This document shows, piece after piece, positions 25,596 to 34,041 of a DNA stretch of 64,000 nt (the first letter of the stretch is position 1; every line of letters starts with the position of its first letter). The notes under the pieces were generated by a model. It had not been told where the DNA came from, searched no databases, and saw nothing but the letters and a program-made list of their open reading frames with translations. Both the position numbers and the translations under genes were made by a program. Source of the DNA: Solibacteraceae bacterium (GTDB lineage Bacteria; Acidobacteriota; Terriglobia; Bryobacterales; Bryobacteraceae); assembly GCA_021324015.1 (NCBI GenBank), contig JAJPJX010000071.1:1-64000 (forward strand), given 5' to 3'.

Positions 25596-27389
25596 TCAAA
25601 GGACGTAGCGGCCCGCTTCCAGCACATGGCGAGCAATCTGGCGGCCCGCTGTGATGGCGTCCGCCGGGTCGTGTTTGGCAAGCCGCCGCAGAATGGCCAT
25701 CTGGGTGCGCAACATGTCACCTTCGGCCACATTGGCGATGACCTTCCGCGCGGACAGCTCGATGGCTTCGAAGGCCCGGACCGAGTAATAGGTTGTCAGG
25801 ACGATGGCATGAGCAACCGCTCCCCCCTGGGTTGCCAGAAGCTTCTGCGCGCGCAGAATACAGGACTCCAGGGCGTAGACCTGCATGATGCAGTCTGCCA
25901 GCGCCCCCATGACTTCCTGCTGATCCGCGAGGCCCTGCATATACTTCTGTGAGGCCGCGCCGGCCGCAAACAGGGACAGCTTCTTGGCCCCGGCCAGCAA
26001 TTTCCGTTCGGCGGCCAGCGGACCCTCGAACTCCTCGCCGCCTGAAGGAGACATGACCTCGTCCATGATTTGCCGGATGGCCTGCAAAAGCGGCAATTGG
26101 CCGGCCATGGCCCGCTTCATGAGCCATCCGGTGATGATCAGCCGGTTGATTTCGTTTGTGCCTTCGAAGATGCGATTGATGCGGGAATCGCGGTAGGCAC
26201 GCTCGGCTGGATACTCCTCCACGTAGCCGTATCCAGCGTAGATCTGGAGGACGTGATCCACGACCATATCCAGCATCTCGGAGCCCCAGACCTTCAGGAT
26301 GGAGCACTCCACCGCATACTCCTCGATGCGCTTTTGAATCTCGCGCGAAGCGCCGGGCGCCTGCGAGTCCACGCCGGCCAGGGCGGCATCGATCATGCCC
26401 ACCGTGCGATACATGAGCGACTCGCCCGCATAGATGCCGGCGGCGCACTCGGCCAGCTTCTCCTGAATCAGGCCGAACTCGCAGATGGACTTACCGAAAG
26501 CCTTGCGCTCCTTGGCGTAGTGGATGGCGTGCTGCAGACCGTGGCGGGCTCCGCCCACGCAGGCGGCGCCCAGCTTGAACCGGCCGATGTTCAGGATGTT
26601 GAACGCGATGTGGTGACCTTTGCCGATTTCTCCCAGCAGGTTTTCCACCGGCACTCGGCAATCGGAAAGGATGAGCGGACAGGTGGAGGATCCGCGGATG
26701 CCCAGTTTGTGCTCTTCTGCGCCCACCGAAAAGCCCGGAGTGCCGCGCTCGATCAGGAAGGCGGTGAACTTGTCTCCATCCACCTTGCAGAAGACGGTGA
26801 AGAGGTCGGCCATGCCCGCGTTGGTGATCCACATCTTCTCACCATTGAGAATGTAGTGCCGGCCATCTTCGGAGAGCACGGCGCGGGTGCGGCAGTTCAG
26901 CGCATCGGAGCCGGAGGAGGACTCCGAGAGCGCGTAGGCCGCAATCCAGTCGCCGCTGGCCAGCTTCGGCAGATACTTGCGTTTCTGCGCCTCGGTGCCG
27001 TACCACACGATCGGCAAGGTGCCGATGCCCACGTGCGCGCTGAAGGCCACCGAAAAACTGGCGAGCTGGCTGATGGACTCCGCAATGATGGCCGACGTCA
27101 CTTTGTCCATCTCCAGGCCGCCGTAGGCTTCGGGCACATCCACGGCCATGAGGCCGAGTTCGCCGGCCTTGCGGAGCAAGCCGCGGGTAACCTGGAAATT
27201 CTTCGCTTCGATCTCGGCGGCAGCCGGCAGGACTTCGTTCACCGTGAACTCGGCCGCGGTCTTGGCAATCTGCCGCTGCTCCTCGGAGACGTCCTCCGGG
27301 GTGAAGACCTCGTGCGGCGCGCGTTCTTCAATCAGGAAGCTGCCGCCCTTAGCTGCTTTCGCCATCACCTGCGTTTTGGTTGTTGCCAT
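25596..27389 (-). CDS. fadE: acyl-CoA dehydrogenase
   Basis: 597 residues, near the 594 of B. subtilis FadE. The N-terminal and middle domains carry YGGLEMDKVTSAIIAES, ALSESSSGSDALNCRT, and KMWITNAGMADLFTVF. The C-terminal domain has QIYAGYGYVEEYPAERAYRD with the flavin-binding YGGYG-like motif and RINRIFEGTNEINRLI. The remaining 160 residues form the extra helical domain of the long ACAD branch. The enzyme makes the trans-2 double bond, the first step of beta-oxidation, and reduces an electron-transfer flavoprotein; no ETF genes are in view. It is the last gene of fadN-fadA-fadE, 19 nt after fadA. Confidence 0.92.
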   Translation of the reverse strand: MATTKTQVMAKAAKGGSFLIEERAPHEVFTPEDVSEEQRQIAKTAAEFTVNEVLPAAAEIEAKNFQVTRGLLRKAGELGLMAVDVPEAYGGLEMDKVTSAIIAESISQLASFSVAFSAHVGIGTLPIVWYGTEAQKRKYLPKLASGDWIAAYALSESSSGSDALNCRTRAVLSEDGRHYILNGEKMWITNAGMADLFTVFCKVDGDKFTAFLIERGTPGFSVGAEEHKLGIRGSSTCPLILSDCRVPVENLLGEIGKGHHIAFNILNIGRFKLGAACVGGARHGLQHAIHYAKERKAFGKSICEFGLIQEKLAECAAGIYAGESLMYRTVGMIDAALAGVDSQAPGASREIQKRIEEYAVECSILKVWGSEMLDMVVDHVLQIYAGYGYVEEYPAERAYRDSRINRIFEGTNEINRLIITGWLMKRAMAGQLPLLQAIRQIMDEVMSPSGGEEFEGPLAAERKLLAGAKKLSLFAAGAASQKYMQGLADQQEVMGALADCIMQVYALESCILRAQKLLATQGGAVAHAIVLTTYYSVRAFEAIELSARKVIANVAEGDMLRTQMAILRRLAKHDPADAITAGRQIARHVLEAGRYVL

Positions 27390-27408
27390 GTATGTTCCCT
27401 TGTTTGAG

Positions 27409-28590
27409 TCAGTTCAGATTTTCAAAGATTCCTGCGGCGCCCATGCCGCCGCCCACGCACATCGTGACCATGCCATACCTGGCGTTGCGCCGCTTCAACT
27501 CCCCCAACAGACTGGCGGTGAGCTTGGCGCCGGTGCAGCCCAGGGGGTGGCCCAGGGCGATGGCGCCGCCGTTGACGTTTACCTTAACGGGGTCCAGTTC
27601 CAGCAGCTTGATGACCGCCAGCGACTGAGCGGCGAAGGCCTCGTTCAGCTCGATCAGGTCGATCTGGCCCAGCGTGAGACCGGCGAGGCGAAGCGCCTTG
27701 GGAACGGCGTACACCGGTCCCACGCCCATTTCCTCCGGCAGGCATCCGGCATAGGCGAAGGCCAGGAACCGGGCGAGCGGCTGGAGGCCCAATGCAGCCG
27801 CTCGCTCCGCGGACATCACCACGGCCGCCGCAGCGCCGTCCGAAGTCTGCGAGGAATTGCCGGCGGTCACGCTCCCCTTGGCATGAAACACGGGCTTCAG
27901 TTTGGCCAGGGCGTCGAGCGAAGTATCCGCCCGCGGGCCCTCATCCTGCTGGAAGACGAACTCGGTCTTTCTGGGCCGGGACTTCTCGTCCGGGACCGTG
28001 AAATTGACGGGCACGGGAACGATCTCCTCGCGGAACCTGCCGGCGGCCTGCGCGGCCAGGGCCCGCTGATGGCTGGTCAGAGCGAATTGATCGGCCTCGC
28101 CACGGCTGATACCGTAGCGCTGCGCCAGGCGCTCGGCCGTCAGACCCATGGATAGATATGAATCCGGGTAATGCTCCATAAGCCACGGATTCACCGAAAC
28201 CTTGTGGCCGCCCATGGGCACGAAGGACATGGACTCGGCGCCGCCGGCGACGATCACGTCAGTGCCGCCGCCACGAATCCGCTCGGCCGCGAGCGCGATG
28301 GCCTGCAACCCCGATGCGCAGAAGCGATTGATGGTCATCGCGGAGGACTCGATGGGCAGCCCGGCGCGCAGCGCGGCGATGCGCGCGATGTTCATGCCCT
28401 GCTCCGCCTCCGGCATGGCGCAACCCACGATCACATCTTCCACTTCGCGCTTGTCGAGTTGCGGGACCCGCTCCAAGGCGCCCCGGATAGCGATGGCTCC
28501 GAGATCATCCGGGCGGGTGGCCCGCAAGGCGCCCTTCGGCGCTTTGCCGACCGCCGTCCGCACCGCACTGACGATGACTACGTCTTTCAT
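27409..28590 (-). CDS. fadA: acetyl-CoA acyltransferase (3-ketoacyl-CoA thiolase)
   Basis: 393 residues. The nucleophile is Cys91 in [17 protein letters not shown]. The C-terminal motifs [20 protein letters not shown] and [15 protein letters not shown] hold the catalytic His and second Cys. The enzyme cleaves 3-ketoacyl-CoA with CoA, the last step of a beta-oxidation round, releasing acetyl-CoA. The order fadN-fadA-fadE on one strand with gaps of 32 and 19 nt matches B. subtilis fadNAE. It could also act in the biosynthetic direction, but the neighbours favour degradation. Confidence 0.93.
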   Translation of the reverse strand: MKDVVIVSAVRTAVGKAPKGALRATRPDDLGAIAIRGALERVPQLDKREVEDVIVGCAMPEAEQGMNIARIAALRAGLPIESSAMTINRFCASGLQAIALAAERIRGGGTDVIVAGGAESMSFVPMGGHKVSVNPWLMEHYPDSYLSMGLTAERLAQRYGISRGEADQFALTSHQRALAAQAAGRFREEIVPVPVNFTVPDEKSRPRKTEFVFQQDEGPRADTSLDALAKLKPVFHAKGSVTAGNSSQTSDGAAAAVVMSAERAAALGLQPLARFLAFAYAGCLPEEMGVGPVYAVPKALRLAGLTLGQIDLIELNEAFAAQSLAVIKLLELDPVKVNVNGGAIALGHPLGCTGAKLTASLLGELKRRNARYGMVTMCVGGGMGAAGIFENLN

Positions 28591-28622
28591 TCTTGTATCT
28601 CCCTGCTAACGGGCGCGAGCCG

Positions 28623-31076
28623 TCAATTTCTGAGCGGCTTGCCGGTCTTGAGTGTGAACGCGATACGCTCCTGAGTTTTGGTTTCGCCGCACAGCGAGAG
28701 GAAACCCTCGCGCTCGAGGTCCAGCAAATACTGCTCGCTGACCGTGCTTCCGGGAGTGATTTTGCCGCCGCACAGGACGTGGGCCACCCGGTTGGCCACC
28801 TTGGCGTCGTGGTCGCTGATATACTCGGCGCTGCGCATGAGATATACGCCGAGTTGCAGCGTGGCCAGGGCGTTTTCGCCGGGCGCCGGGATATCCGTCC
28901 GCGGCAGCGGTGGCGCGTAACCGGCCGCGGCGATTTCGCACGCCACGCGCTTGGCGTCATGAAGCAGGCGCTCCCGATGCATGGTCACGCGGTCGCCTGG
29001 AGCCAGAAAGCCAAAGCGGCGGGCTTCCGCGGCCGAAGTGGAGACCTTGGCCATGGCGACCGTCTCGAAGCTCCGGCGAAGAGCCTCGAAGAGCTCGACG
29101 GATTCGCCGCGGCCTCCCTCGCGCACGGCGGCGGCAGCGTCCAAGGCACGCAGCGTCATTTCCTTACAGCCTCCGCCCCCCGGCAGCAGGCCAACGCCGG
29201 TCTCGACTAACCCCATGTACAGTTCCGCATGCGCCTGTCTGGCCGCCGCGTGCAGGGCCATTTCCGCCCCTCCGCCGAGGCACAGGCCGAATGGCGCCAC
29301 CACGACCGGCCGGGGACAGAACTTGATGGCGGCAGTCATGCGCTGGAAAGCGCGGATGGCGAGATCCACTTCATCCCATTCCCCCTCCTGCACGCTGAGC
29401 AGAAGTTGCATGAGGTTGGCGCCTACCGAAAAGTTGTCGGCATCTCCGGTGATAACAAGGGCTTGGAAATTCCGCACCGCGTCACTTTCGGGACGCAGGG
29501 TTTCGATCACCAAGCGAATGATATCCTCCCCGATGGCGTCTTTCTTGGAGTGCAGCTCCAGGCACGCCACGCCGTCGCCCAGATCGACAAGAGACGCACC
29601 CGGATTGGAGCGCACTACGCCGCCCGCCACCCGGTAATCCGCTACTCGGGCTACGCCCGCGGTCGCGGTCAGCGGGCGGTACGTGCCCGCGTCGGGAGCC
29701 AAGCACTCCCGGCCGTTCTCGCGGTACCACGAAACGGCGCCGGCAGCCAACAGCTTATCGACCACAGGACTGACGGGTTCGCCCGCGGCCCGCATGCGGG
29801 CGACTGTTTGCGGCACTCCCGCCGCGTCCCAAAGCTGGAATGGCCCCATCTCCCAGTTAAAGCCCGCGCGCATGGCGCGGTCGATGCTGGCGGCGTCATC
29901 CGCAATCTCGGGCAGGCAGTCGGCTGCGTAATTCCACAGGGCGCTGAGCAGACGCCAGTGGAAGCGCGCCGCCTTGTCGCGCACGGGATCGCCGGCGAGG
30001 AGTTGCGCGAGCCGCTCTGGCAGCCGCTCCAGGTTCTTCGCCATTTCGAGCGACGGGAGCTTGAGGCGGGAAGCCGGCCGGTATGCGAGCGTCTTCCAGT
30101 CGAGCGCCAGACGGACCTCGTTACCCGAAGCGTCCTTTTCCTTCTTGTAAAAGCCTTGTTTGGTCTTGTCGCCCAGCCAGCGCCGCTCGAGCATGGCCTG
30201 CACAAAGGGTGGAATCTCGATGGGGGGCTCGCCGGCACCCGCGCGGGCGCGCACGAAATTGCCCGCCACGTGGACCAGCACGTCGAGCCCCACCATGTCC
30301 GCCAGGCGGAATGTACCGCTGCGCGGCCAGCCGATGGCCGAGCCCGTCAGCGCGTCCACTTCTTCGATGCTCAGGTCTTCGGCCTGCATCAGCCGGACGG
30401 CTTCCAGCATGATGAAAACGCCGATGCGGTTGGCGATGAAGTTGGGCGTATCGCGCGCGAAGACGACCTCTTTGCCCAGGCGTACAGTGGCGAAACGCGC
30501 CACGGCGTCTACGGCTGCGGTGTCCGTCTGGGGCGTGGCGATGATCTCGACCAGGCGCATGTAGCGCGGCGGATTGAAGAAGTGCGTGCCAAACCAGCGC
30601 CGCCGCAAAGGCTCCGGCAGCTTTGCGGCGATGGACGCCACCGGCAGCCCGCTGGTGTTGGTGGTGAGAATCACTTCCGGCTTGAGGTGCGGCGCGATTC
30701 GCGCCAGCAGCGCCTGCTTGATGGCCAGGTCCTCGGTCACCGCCTCGATGACCCAGTCGCAGTCCGCGAGCAGCGCAAGATCATCTTCAAAATTTCCCGT
30801 GGCGATGCGAGCCGCCAGGGAAGATTCGAAAAACGCCGCCGGCTTGGCCTTCTTGAGTGCTTCGACCGCCTGCGCGGCGATGCCGCTGCGCGGGCCGCCT
30901 TCCATGGGGATATCCAGCAGCACCACGGGCAATCCCGCGTTGACGAGGTGCGCCGCAATCCGCGAACCCATGGTCCCGGCGCCCAGCACCGCGGCTTTGC
31001 GGATAGGAGCCGAATATCCACGGCCCGTCGAAGACGTGCCAGCCTCAGCCGGCCTCGAGATTGGTTCGGCAATCAT
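28623..31076 (-). CDS. fadN: 3-hydroxyacyl-CoA dehydrogenase / enoyl-CoA hydratase (bifunctional)
   Basis: 817 residues. The N-terminal NAD-binding domain is VLGAGTMGSRIAAHLV, with TTNTSGLPVASIAAKL and GTHFFNPPRYMRLVEI. The second dehydrogenase domain has NFIANRIGVFIML. The enoyl-CoA hydratase part sits at the C-terminal end (FSVGANLMQLLL, PFGLCLGGGAEMALHA, GLLPGGGG). HAD first and hydratase last is the FadN arrangement, reversed relative to FadB/FadJ. It catalyses hydration and oxidation steps of beta-oxidation in the cytoplasm. The start has GGAG about 8 nt upstream and lies 11 nt after the TetR gene stop, so regulator and enzymes are probably cotranscribed. Confidence 0.92.
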   Translation of the reverse strand: MIAEPISRPAEAGTSSTGRGYSAPIRKAAVLGAGTMGSRIAAHLVNAGLPVVLLDIPMEGGPRSGIAAQAVEALKKAKPAAFFESSLAARIATGNFEDDLALLADCDWVIEAVTEDLAIKQALLARIAPHLKPEVILTTNTSGLPVASIAAKLPEPLRRRWFGTHFFNPPRYMRLVEIIATPQTDTAAVDAVARFATVRLGKEVVFARDTPNFIANRIGVFIMLEAVRLMQAEDLSIEEVDALTGSAIGWPRSGTFRLADMVGLDVLVHVAGNFVRARAGAGEPPIEIPPFVQAMLERRWLGDKTKQGFYKKEKDASGNEVRLALDWKTLAYRPASRLKLPSLEMAKNLERLPERLAQLLAGDPVRDKAARFHWRLLSALWNYAADCLPEIADDAASIDRAMRAGFNWEMGPFQLWDAAGVPQTVARMRAAGEPVSPVVDKLLAAGAVSWYRENGRECLAPDAGTYRPLTATAGVARVADYRVAGGVVRSNPGASLVDLGDGVACLELHSKKDAIGEDIIRLVIETLRPESDAVRNFQALVITGDADNFSVGANLMQLLLSVQEGEWDEVDLAIRAFQRMTAAIKFCPRPVVVAPFGLCLGGGAEMALHAAARQAHAELYMGLVETGVGLLPGGGGCKEMTLRALDAAAAVREGGRGESVELFEALRRSFETVAMAKVSTSAAEARRFGFLAPGDRVTMHRERLLHDAKRVACEIAAAGYAPPLPRTDIPAPGENALATLQLGVYLMRSAEYISDHDAKVANRVAHVLCGGKITPGSTVSEQYLLDLEREGFLSLCGETKTQERIAFTLKTGKPLRN

Positions 31077-31087
31077 ATCACTGACTC

Positions 31088-31783
31088 CTAACTCGAAATG
31101 TTGTTTCCGCCGGCAGCCCGCATGGCGAGCACACGGCGGCTGGCGGCACGCCTGGCCGGGCGCATCAGACCCCGCGTCAGCGTGCGCGCAAATTGCGCCG
31201 CGATCTCACCGGGAGTCAGCGGGCCTTCGGGCTCGTACCACATGCAGATCCAGTTCAACGCACCGGCAATGGCAAAGGCCGTCAGCTTCGGGTCGCAGGG
31301 AGCGATGGATCCGTCCTCGATACCTTCCTGAATGAACGATCGCAACCGCCGGTCGATTTTTCTTTTGTACCGGCGCACCTCCGCCAACGCTTCGCTGGAC
31401 AGATCGCCCTCGTCCAACCGCATGACGCACCGTCCGAAATTCACGGTCATGACATTCGCATACGAATAGATGAATGCCTCGACTTTGGCCAGTCCGGATC
31501 CGCAGTCCGCGGCGATGCGATTCAGACCCTCTTCAATGAGCGTCGTGCCCCAGCGATAACACCCCAGCAGAATGTCTTCTTTGTTCCGGAAATAGTGATA
31601 CAGCGCGGGCTTGGTGATATTCAACCGCCGGGCGACATCGTCGAGAGAGGTACGGCGGTAACTCTTCTCCAAAAACAAGCAGGCGGCGGTCTGCAGCACG
31701 GCCTCGCGTTTGCTCGCGGGATCGCGCCGGCGGCTGGCAAATGCCTCCCAATGCGATTGCGGAGCTATTGCGTTTTTCGGCAT
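31088..31783 (-). CDS. TetR-family regulator of the fatty acid genes
   Basis: 231 residues. The N-terminal helix-turn-helix is in TSLDDVARRLNITKPALYHYFRNKEDIL, the TetR signature. The C-terminal part is a ligand-binding helical bundle without close motif. The gene precedes fadN with an 11-nt gap and is divergent from the acyl-CoA synthetase gene, which fits a FadR-type repressor released by long-chain acyl-CoA. A 6-6-6 palindrome overlaps the -10 box of the divergent promoter. No ribosome site precedes the ATG, and a TAGCAT box 6 nt upstream suggests a leaderless start. Confidence 0.88.
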   Translation of the reverse strand: MPKNAIAPQSHWEAFASRRRDPASKREAVLQTAACLFLEKSYRRTSLDDVARRLNITKPALYHYFRNKEDILLGCYRWGTTLIEEGLNRIAADCGSGLAKVEAFIYSYANVMTVNFGRCVMRLDEGDLSSEALAEVRRYKRKIDRRLRSFIQEGIEDGSIAPCDPKLTAFAIAGALNWICMWYEPEGPLTPGEIAAQFARTLTRGLMRPARRAASRRVLAMRAAGGNNISS

Positions 31784-31789
31784 GGAGAA

Positions 31790-31795
31790 ATGCTA
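31790..31795 (-). promoter_or_regulatory. -10 box of a putative leaderless TetR message
   Basis: TAGCAT on the minus strand ends 6 nt before the ATG at 31783. Match is 4 of 6 and no clear -35 box is present. Confidence 0.3.
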
Positions 31796-31800
31796 CACCG

Positions 31801-31830
31801 TTGACATTCAGGCAGCGCTCTTGATATCTT
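31801..31830 (+). promoter_or_regulatory. promoter of the acyl-CoA synthetase gene
   Basis: TTGACA at 31801-31806 and TATCTT at 31825-31830 are 18 bp apart. The expected start leaves an untranslated leader of about 140 nt before 31977. Confidence 0.6.
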
Positions 31831-31844
31831 ACCCACCAGTAAGA
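31827..31844. promoter_or_regulatory. putative TetR operator between fadN operon and acyl-CoA synthetase gene
   Basis: TCTTAC-CCACCA-GTAAGA is a perfect 6-bp inverted repeat with a 6-bp spacer. It overlaps the -10 box of the plus-strand promoter and lies in the spacer next to a TetR gene, so it is a likely repressor site. Confidence 0.6.
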
Positions 31845-31976
31845 AAAAAGCACAAGAGGGAAAATTGTGCGAGGGCGAAGGTTTTCCTGGCAGGCCCGGC
31901 ACGAAGGACCCGCCGGAATGAGCGTTGAAAACCGCCGCAGGCGCGGCAGCAGGAGTGAGCATCGCTCTGGAGCACG

Positions 31977-33695
31977 ATGATGCGTAGCCCTACTCAAGAT
32001 GACCTGCCGCTCGAGTGCGTGTACCGCTGGGAGAGAGAGCGACCGCACCGTATCTTTCTAACGCAGCCGTCAGGCGGACAAGTGCGCGACTGGACATGGG
32101 CGCAAGCCGCCGGCGAGGCGCGCCGCATAGCTTCTTACCTCAAGGCGCAGAATTGGGAACCGGGGTCGCGTATCGCGATTCTTTCCAAGAACTGCGCGTG
32201 GTGGATGATGGCCGACCTGGCGATCTGGATGGCCGGCCATGTAAGCGTACCGATCTATCCTTCTCTGAAAGCGCAGTCGGTATTGAAGATCCTGGAACAC
32301 AGCGAATCGAGGGCCTGCTTCCTGGGGGCAACGGACGAGCGGGAAGCGATGTACTCGGGCTTGCCGCCGGGAGTGTTGTGCATCCGGTTTCCGACCGCCG
32401 TGGGAACGGCGGGAGCGTCGTGGGATGATCTGGCGGCCGGCTATTCACCCATCGCCGGCAATCCACGGCGCGAGGCCGATGACCTGGCCACCATCCTCTA
32501 CACCTCCGGTACGACGGGCACGCCGAAGGGCGTGATGCACAGCTTTGCGAACTTCCGGTTCTTCACGTGGTCGGTCAAAGACTGGCTCGGGCTGACGGAT
32601 GCGGAGCGCATCCTTTCATACTTGCCTCTAGCTCACGTGGTGGAGCGCGCGGGAGTGGAGGCGCTATCGCTGTTTCTGGGTTGCCACCTGTTCTTCAGCG
32701 AGGGTCTGGAGACTTTTCGCAGCGACCTCGCGCGTGCCCGCCCCACGCTGTTCCAGTCCGTGCCCCGCCTGCTGTTAAAGTTCCAGCAAGGCGTGTTTGC
32801 CAAGATTCCGAAAGAGAAGCTGGACAGGCTATTGAGCATTCCCGTCGTGAGCCATGTTTTGAAGAAGCGCGTGCTGCACGAACTGGCACTGGACACGGCG
32901 CGCTATGCCGTATGCGGCGCCGCCCCCCTGCCGACCGATATTCTGCTGTGGTACCGCAACCTCGGCCTGGAGCTTGGTGAGGGCTACGGCATGACCGAGA
33001 TTCTGATCACCCATCTTTCCAGGCCGGGAAGCGTACGGCCCGGCTATGTGGGTTGTGCCATGCCCGGCATCGAGGCAAAAGCAGGGCCAGACGGCGAACT
33101 GCTTGTCCGGAGCCCCATGAACATGCTGGGCTACTACAAAGATCCGCAGGGGACGCGGGACGCCTTTACGCCGGACGGTTTCTTCCGGACCGGCGACGTA
33201 GTCGAGATCGACGCGGACGGGCAGATGCGGATCATCGGCAGGCTCAAGGAACAGTTCAAGACCAGCAAAGGGAAGTATGTCGCTCCTGCTCCCATCGAGA
33301 GCAAACTAGCCGCGCATCCCGCCGTTGAAGCCTGCTGCCTGGTGGGCGCCGGACTTCCGAGCCCCTTCGCCATCGTGCTGCTTACGCAGGAAGCGCGGGA
33401 GAGGTGTACCCTGCCGGAAGGGCAGCGGGAAATCGAACAGTCTCTGCTGGGGCAGATGGCCGCGATCAACGCGCAACTCGATCCCCACGAGCGGGTGGCC
33501 TTCCTGGCGTTTGCGGACGGTCCGTGGACAATCGCCAACGGGCTGATCACGCCAACCCTGAAAGTGAAGCGGGCGGCGCTGGAAGGCCGCTACCAGGCGC
33601 TCATCGATAAATGGAAGGAGCAGGAGCACCGCGTGGTCTGGGAGTCGGCTCCATACATCGTCGCACAGACCGGCGCCGGCCAGACCGTGAACTAG
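31977..33695 (+). CDS. fadD: long-chain acyl-CoA synthetase, AMP-binding
   Basis: 572 residues. ILYTSGTTGTPKGVMHSFAN is the P-loop/AMP-binding motif. ELGEGYGMTEI is the second motif, and FFRTGDVVEIDADGQMRIIG with KTSKGKYVAPAPIE gives the C-terminal domain and the acyl-adenylate Lys region. The enzyme activates fatty acids with ATP and CoA at the inner membrane. The length and the FKTSKGKYVAP segment match long-chain synthetases. The gene is divergent from the TetR-fadN-fadA-fadE run and is likely under the same repressor. It could feed either beta-oxidation or the WS/DGAT. The symbol is by function, not by orthology proof. Confidence 0.9.
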   Translation: MMRSPTQDDLPLECVYRWERERPHRIFLTQPSGGQVRDWTWAQAAGEARRIASYLKAQNWEPGSRIAILSKNCAWWMMADLAIWMAGHVSVPIYPSLKAQSVLKILEHSESRACFLGATDEREAMYSGLPPGVLCIRFPTAVGTAGASWDDLAAGYSPIAGNPRREADDLATILYTSGTTGTPKGVMHSFANFRFFTWSVKDWLGLTDAERILSYLPLAHVVERAGVEALSLFLGCHLFFSEGLETFRSDLARARPTLFQSVPRLLLKFQQGVFAKIPKEKLDRLLSIPVVSHVLKKRVLHELALDTARYAVCGAAPLPTDILLWYRNLGLELGEGYGMTEILITHLSRPGSVRPGYVGCAMPGIEAKAGPDGELLVRSPMNMLGYYKDPQGTRDAFTPDGFFRTGDVVEIDADGQMRIIGRLKEQFKTSKGKYVAPAPIESKLAAHPAVEACCLVGAGLPSPFAIVLLTQEARERCTLPEGQREIEQSLLGQMAAINAQLDPHERVAFLAFADGPWTIANGLITPTLKVKRAALEGRYQALIDKWKEQEHRVVWESAPYIVAQTGAGQTVN

Positions 33696-33802
33696 AGAAA
33701 CCGGCCTGTGGTCCTGGAGTGGGGGGGCGGCATGCCTGCTTGTTGAGCGTAGAGAAAGCTCCTACAATTTTCTTTGGATACGGTCAGCGGTAGGAGTGAA
33801 GT

Positions 33803-33988
33803 ATGTGGATGTTCGCGATCCTGTTTGCTCTTGCGGGCGCGTTGGTTCTCCCTCGCAAATTGCCCGCCGACCGGCCCACTAGCGGCCCGCTGTTTCGGCT
33901 GGACAACCGCGTGGTAGCGGCGCTCCTCTTCCTCTTGGCCGGGTGTTTTGCGGTCCTGCATTTCGCGGGCGGCGCCGCCCAGGGCTGA
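33803..33988 (+). CDS. small membrane protein (61 residues)
   Basis: An ATG at 33803 is preceded by AGGAG with 7-nt spacing. The protein has two hydrophobic stretches (MFAILFALAGALVL and VVAALLFLLAGCFAVLHF) joined by a basic-polar loop, which suggests a two-helix membrane protein. No family is recognised. It begins 107 nt after the acyl-CoA synthetase stop and could be a third gene of that transcript. The ribosome site is the main support; the gene could be spurious. Confidence 0.45.
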   Translation: MWMFAILFALAGALVLPRKLPADRPTSGPLFRLDNRVVAALLFLLAGCFAVLHFAGGAAQG

Positions 33989-34041
33989 CGCCGCACCCGG
34001 TTCTGTCCGAAGGCGAAGGGCATGCGGTCACGCGGATGAGA

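Noticed and set aside
27409-28590. Thiolase as a PHA-synthesis phaA
   Set aside because: It is in the fadN-fadA-fadE run with close spacing, so beta-oxidation is the simpler reading.
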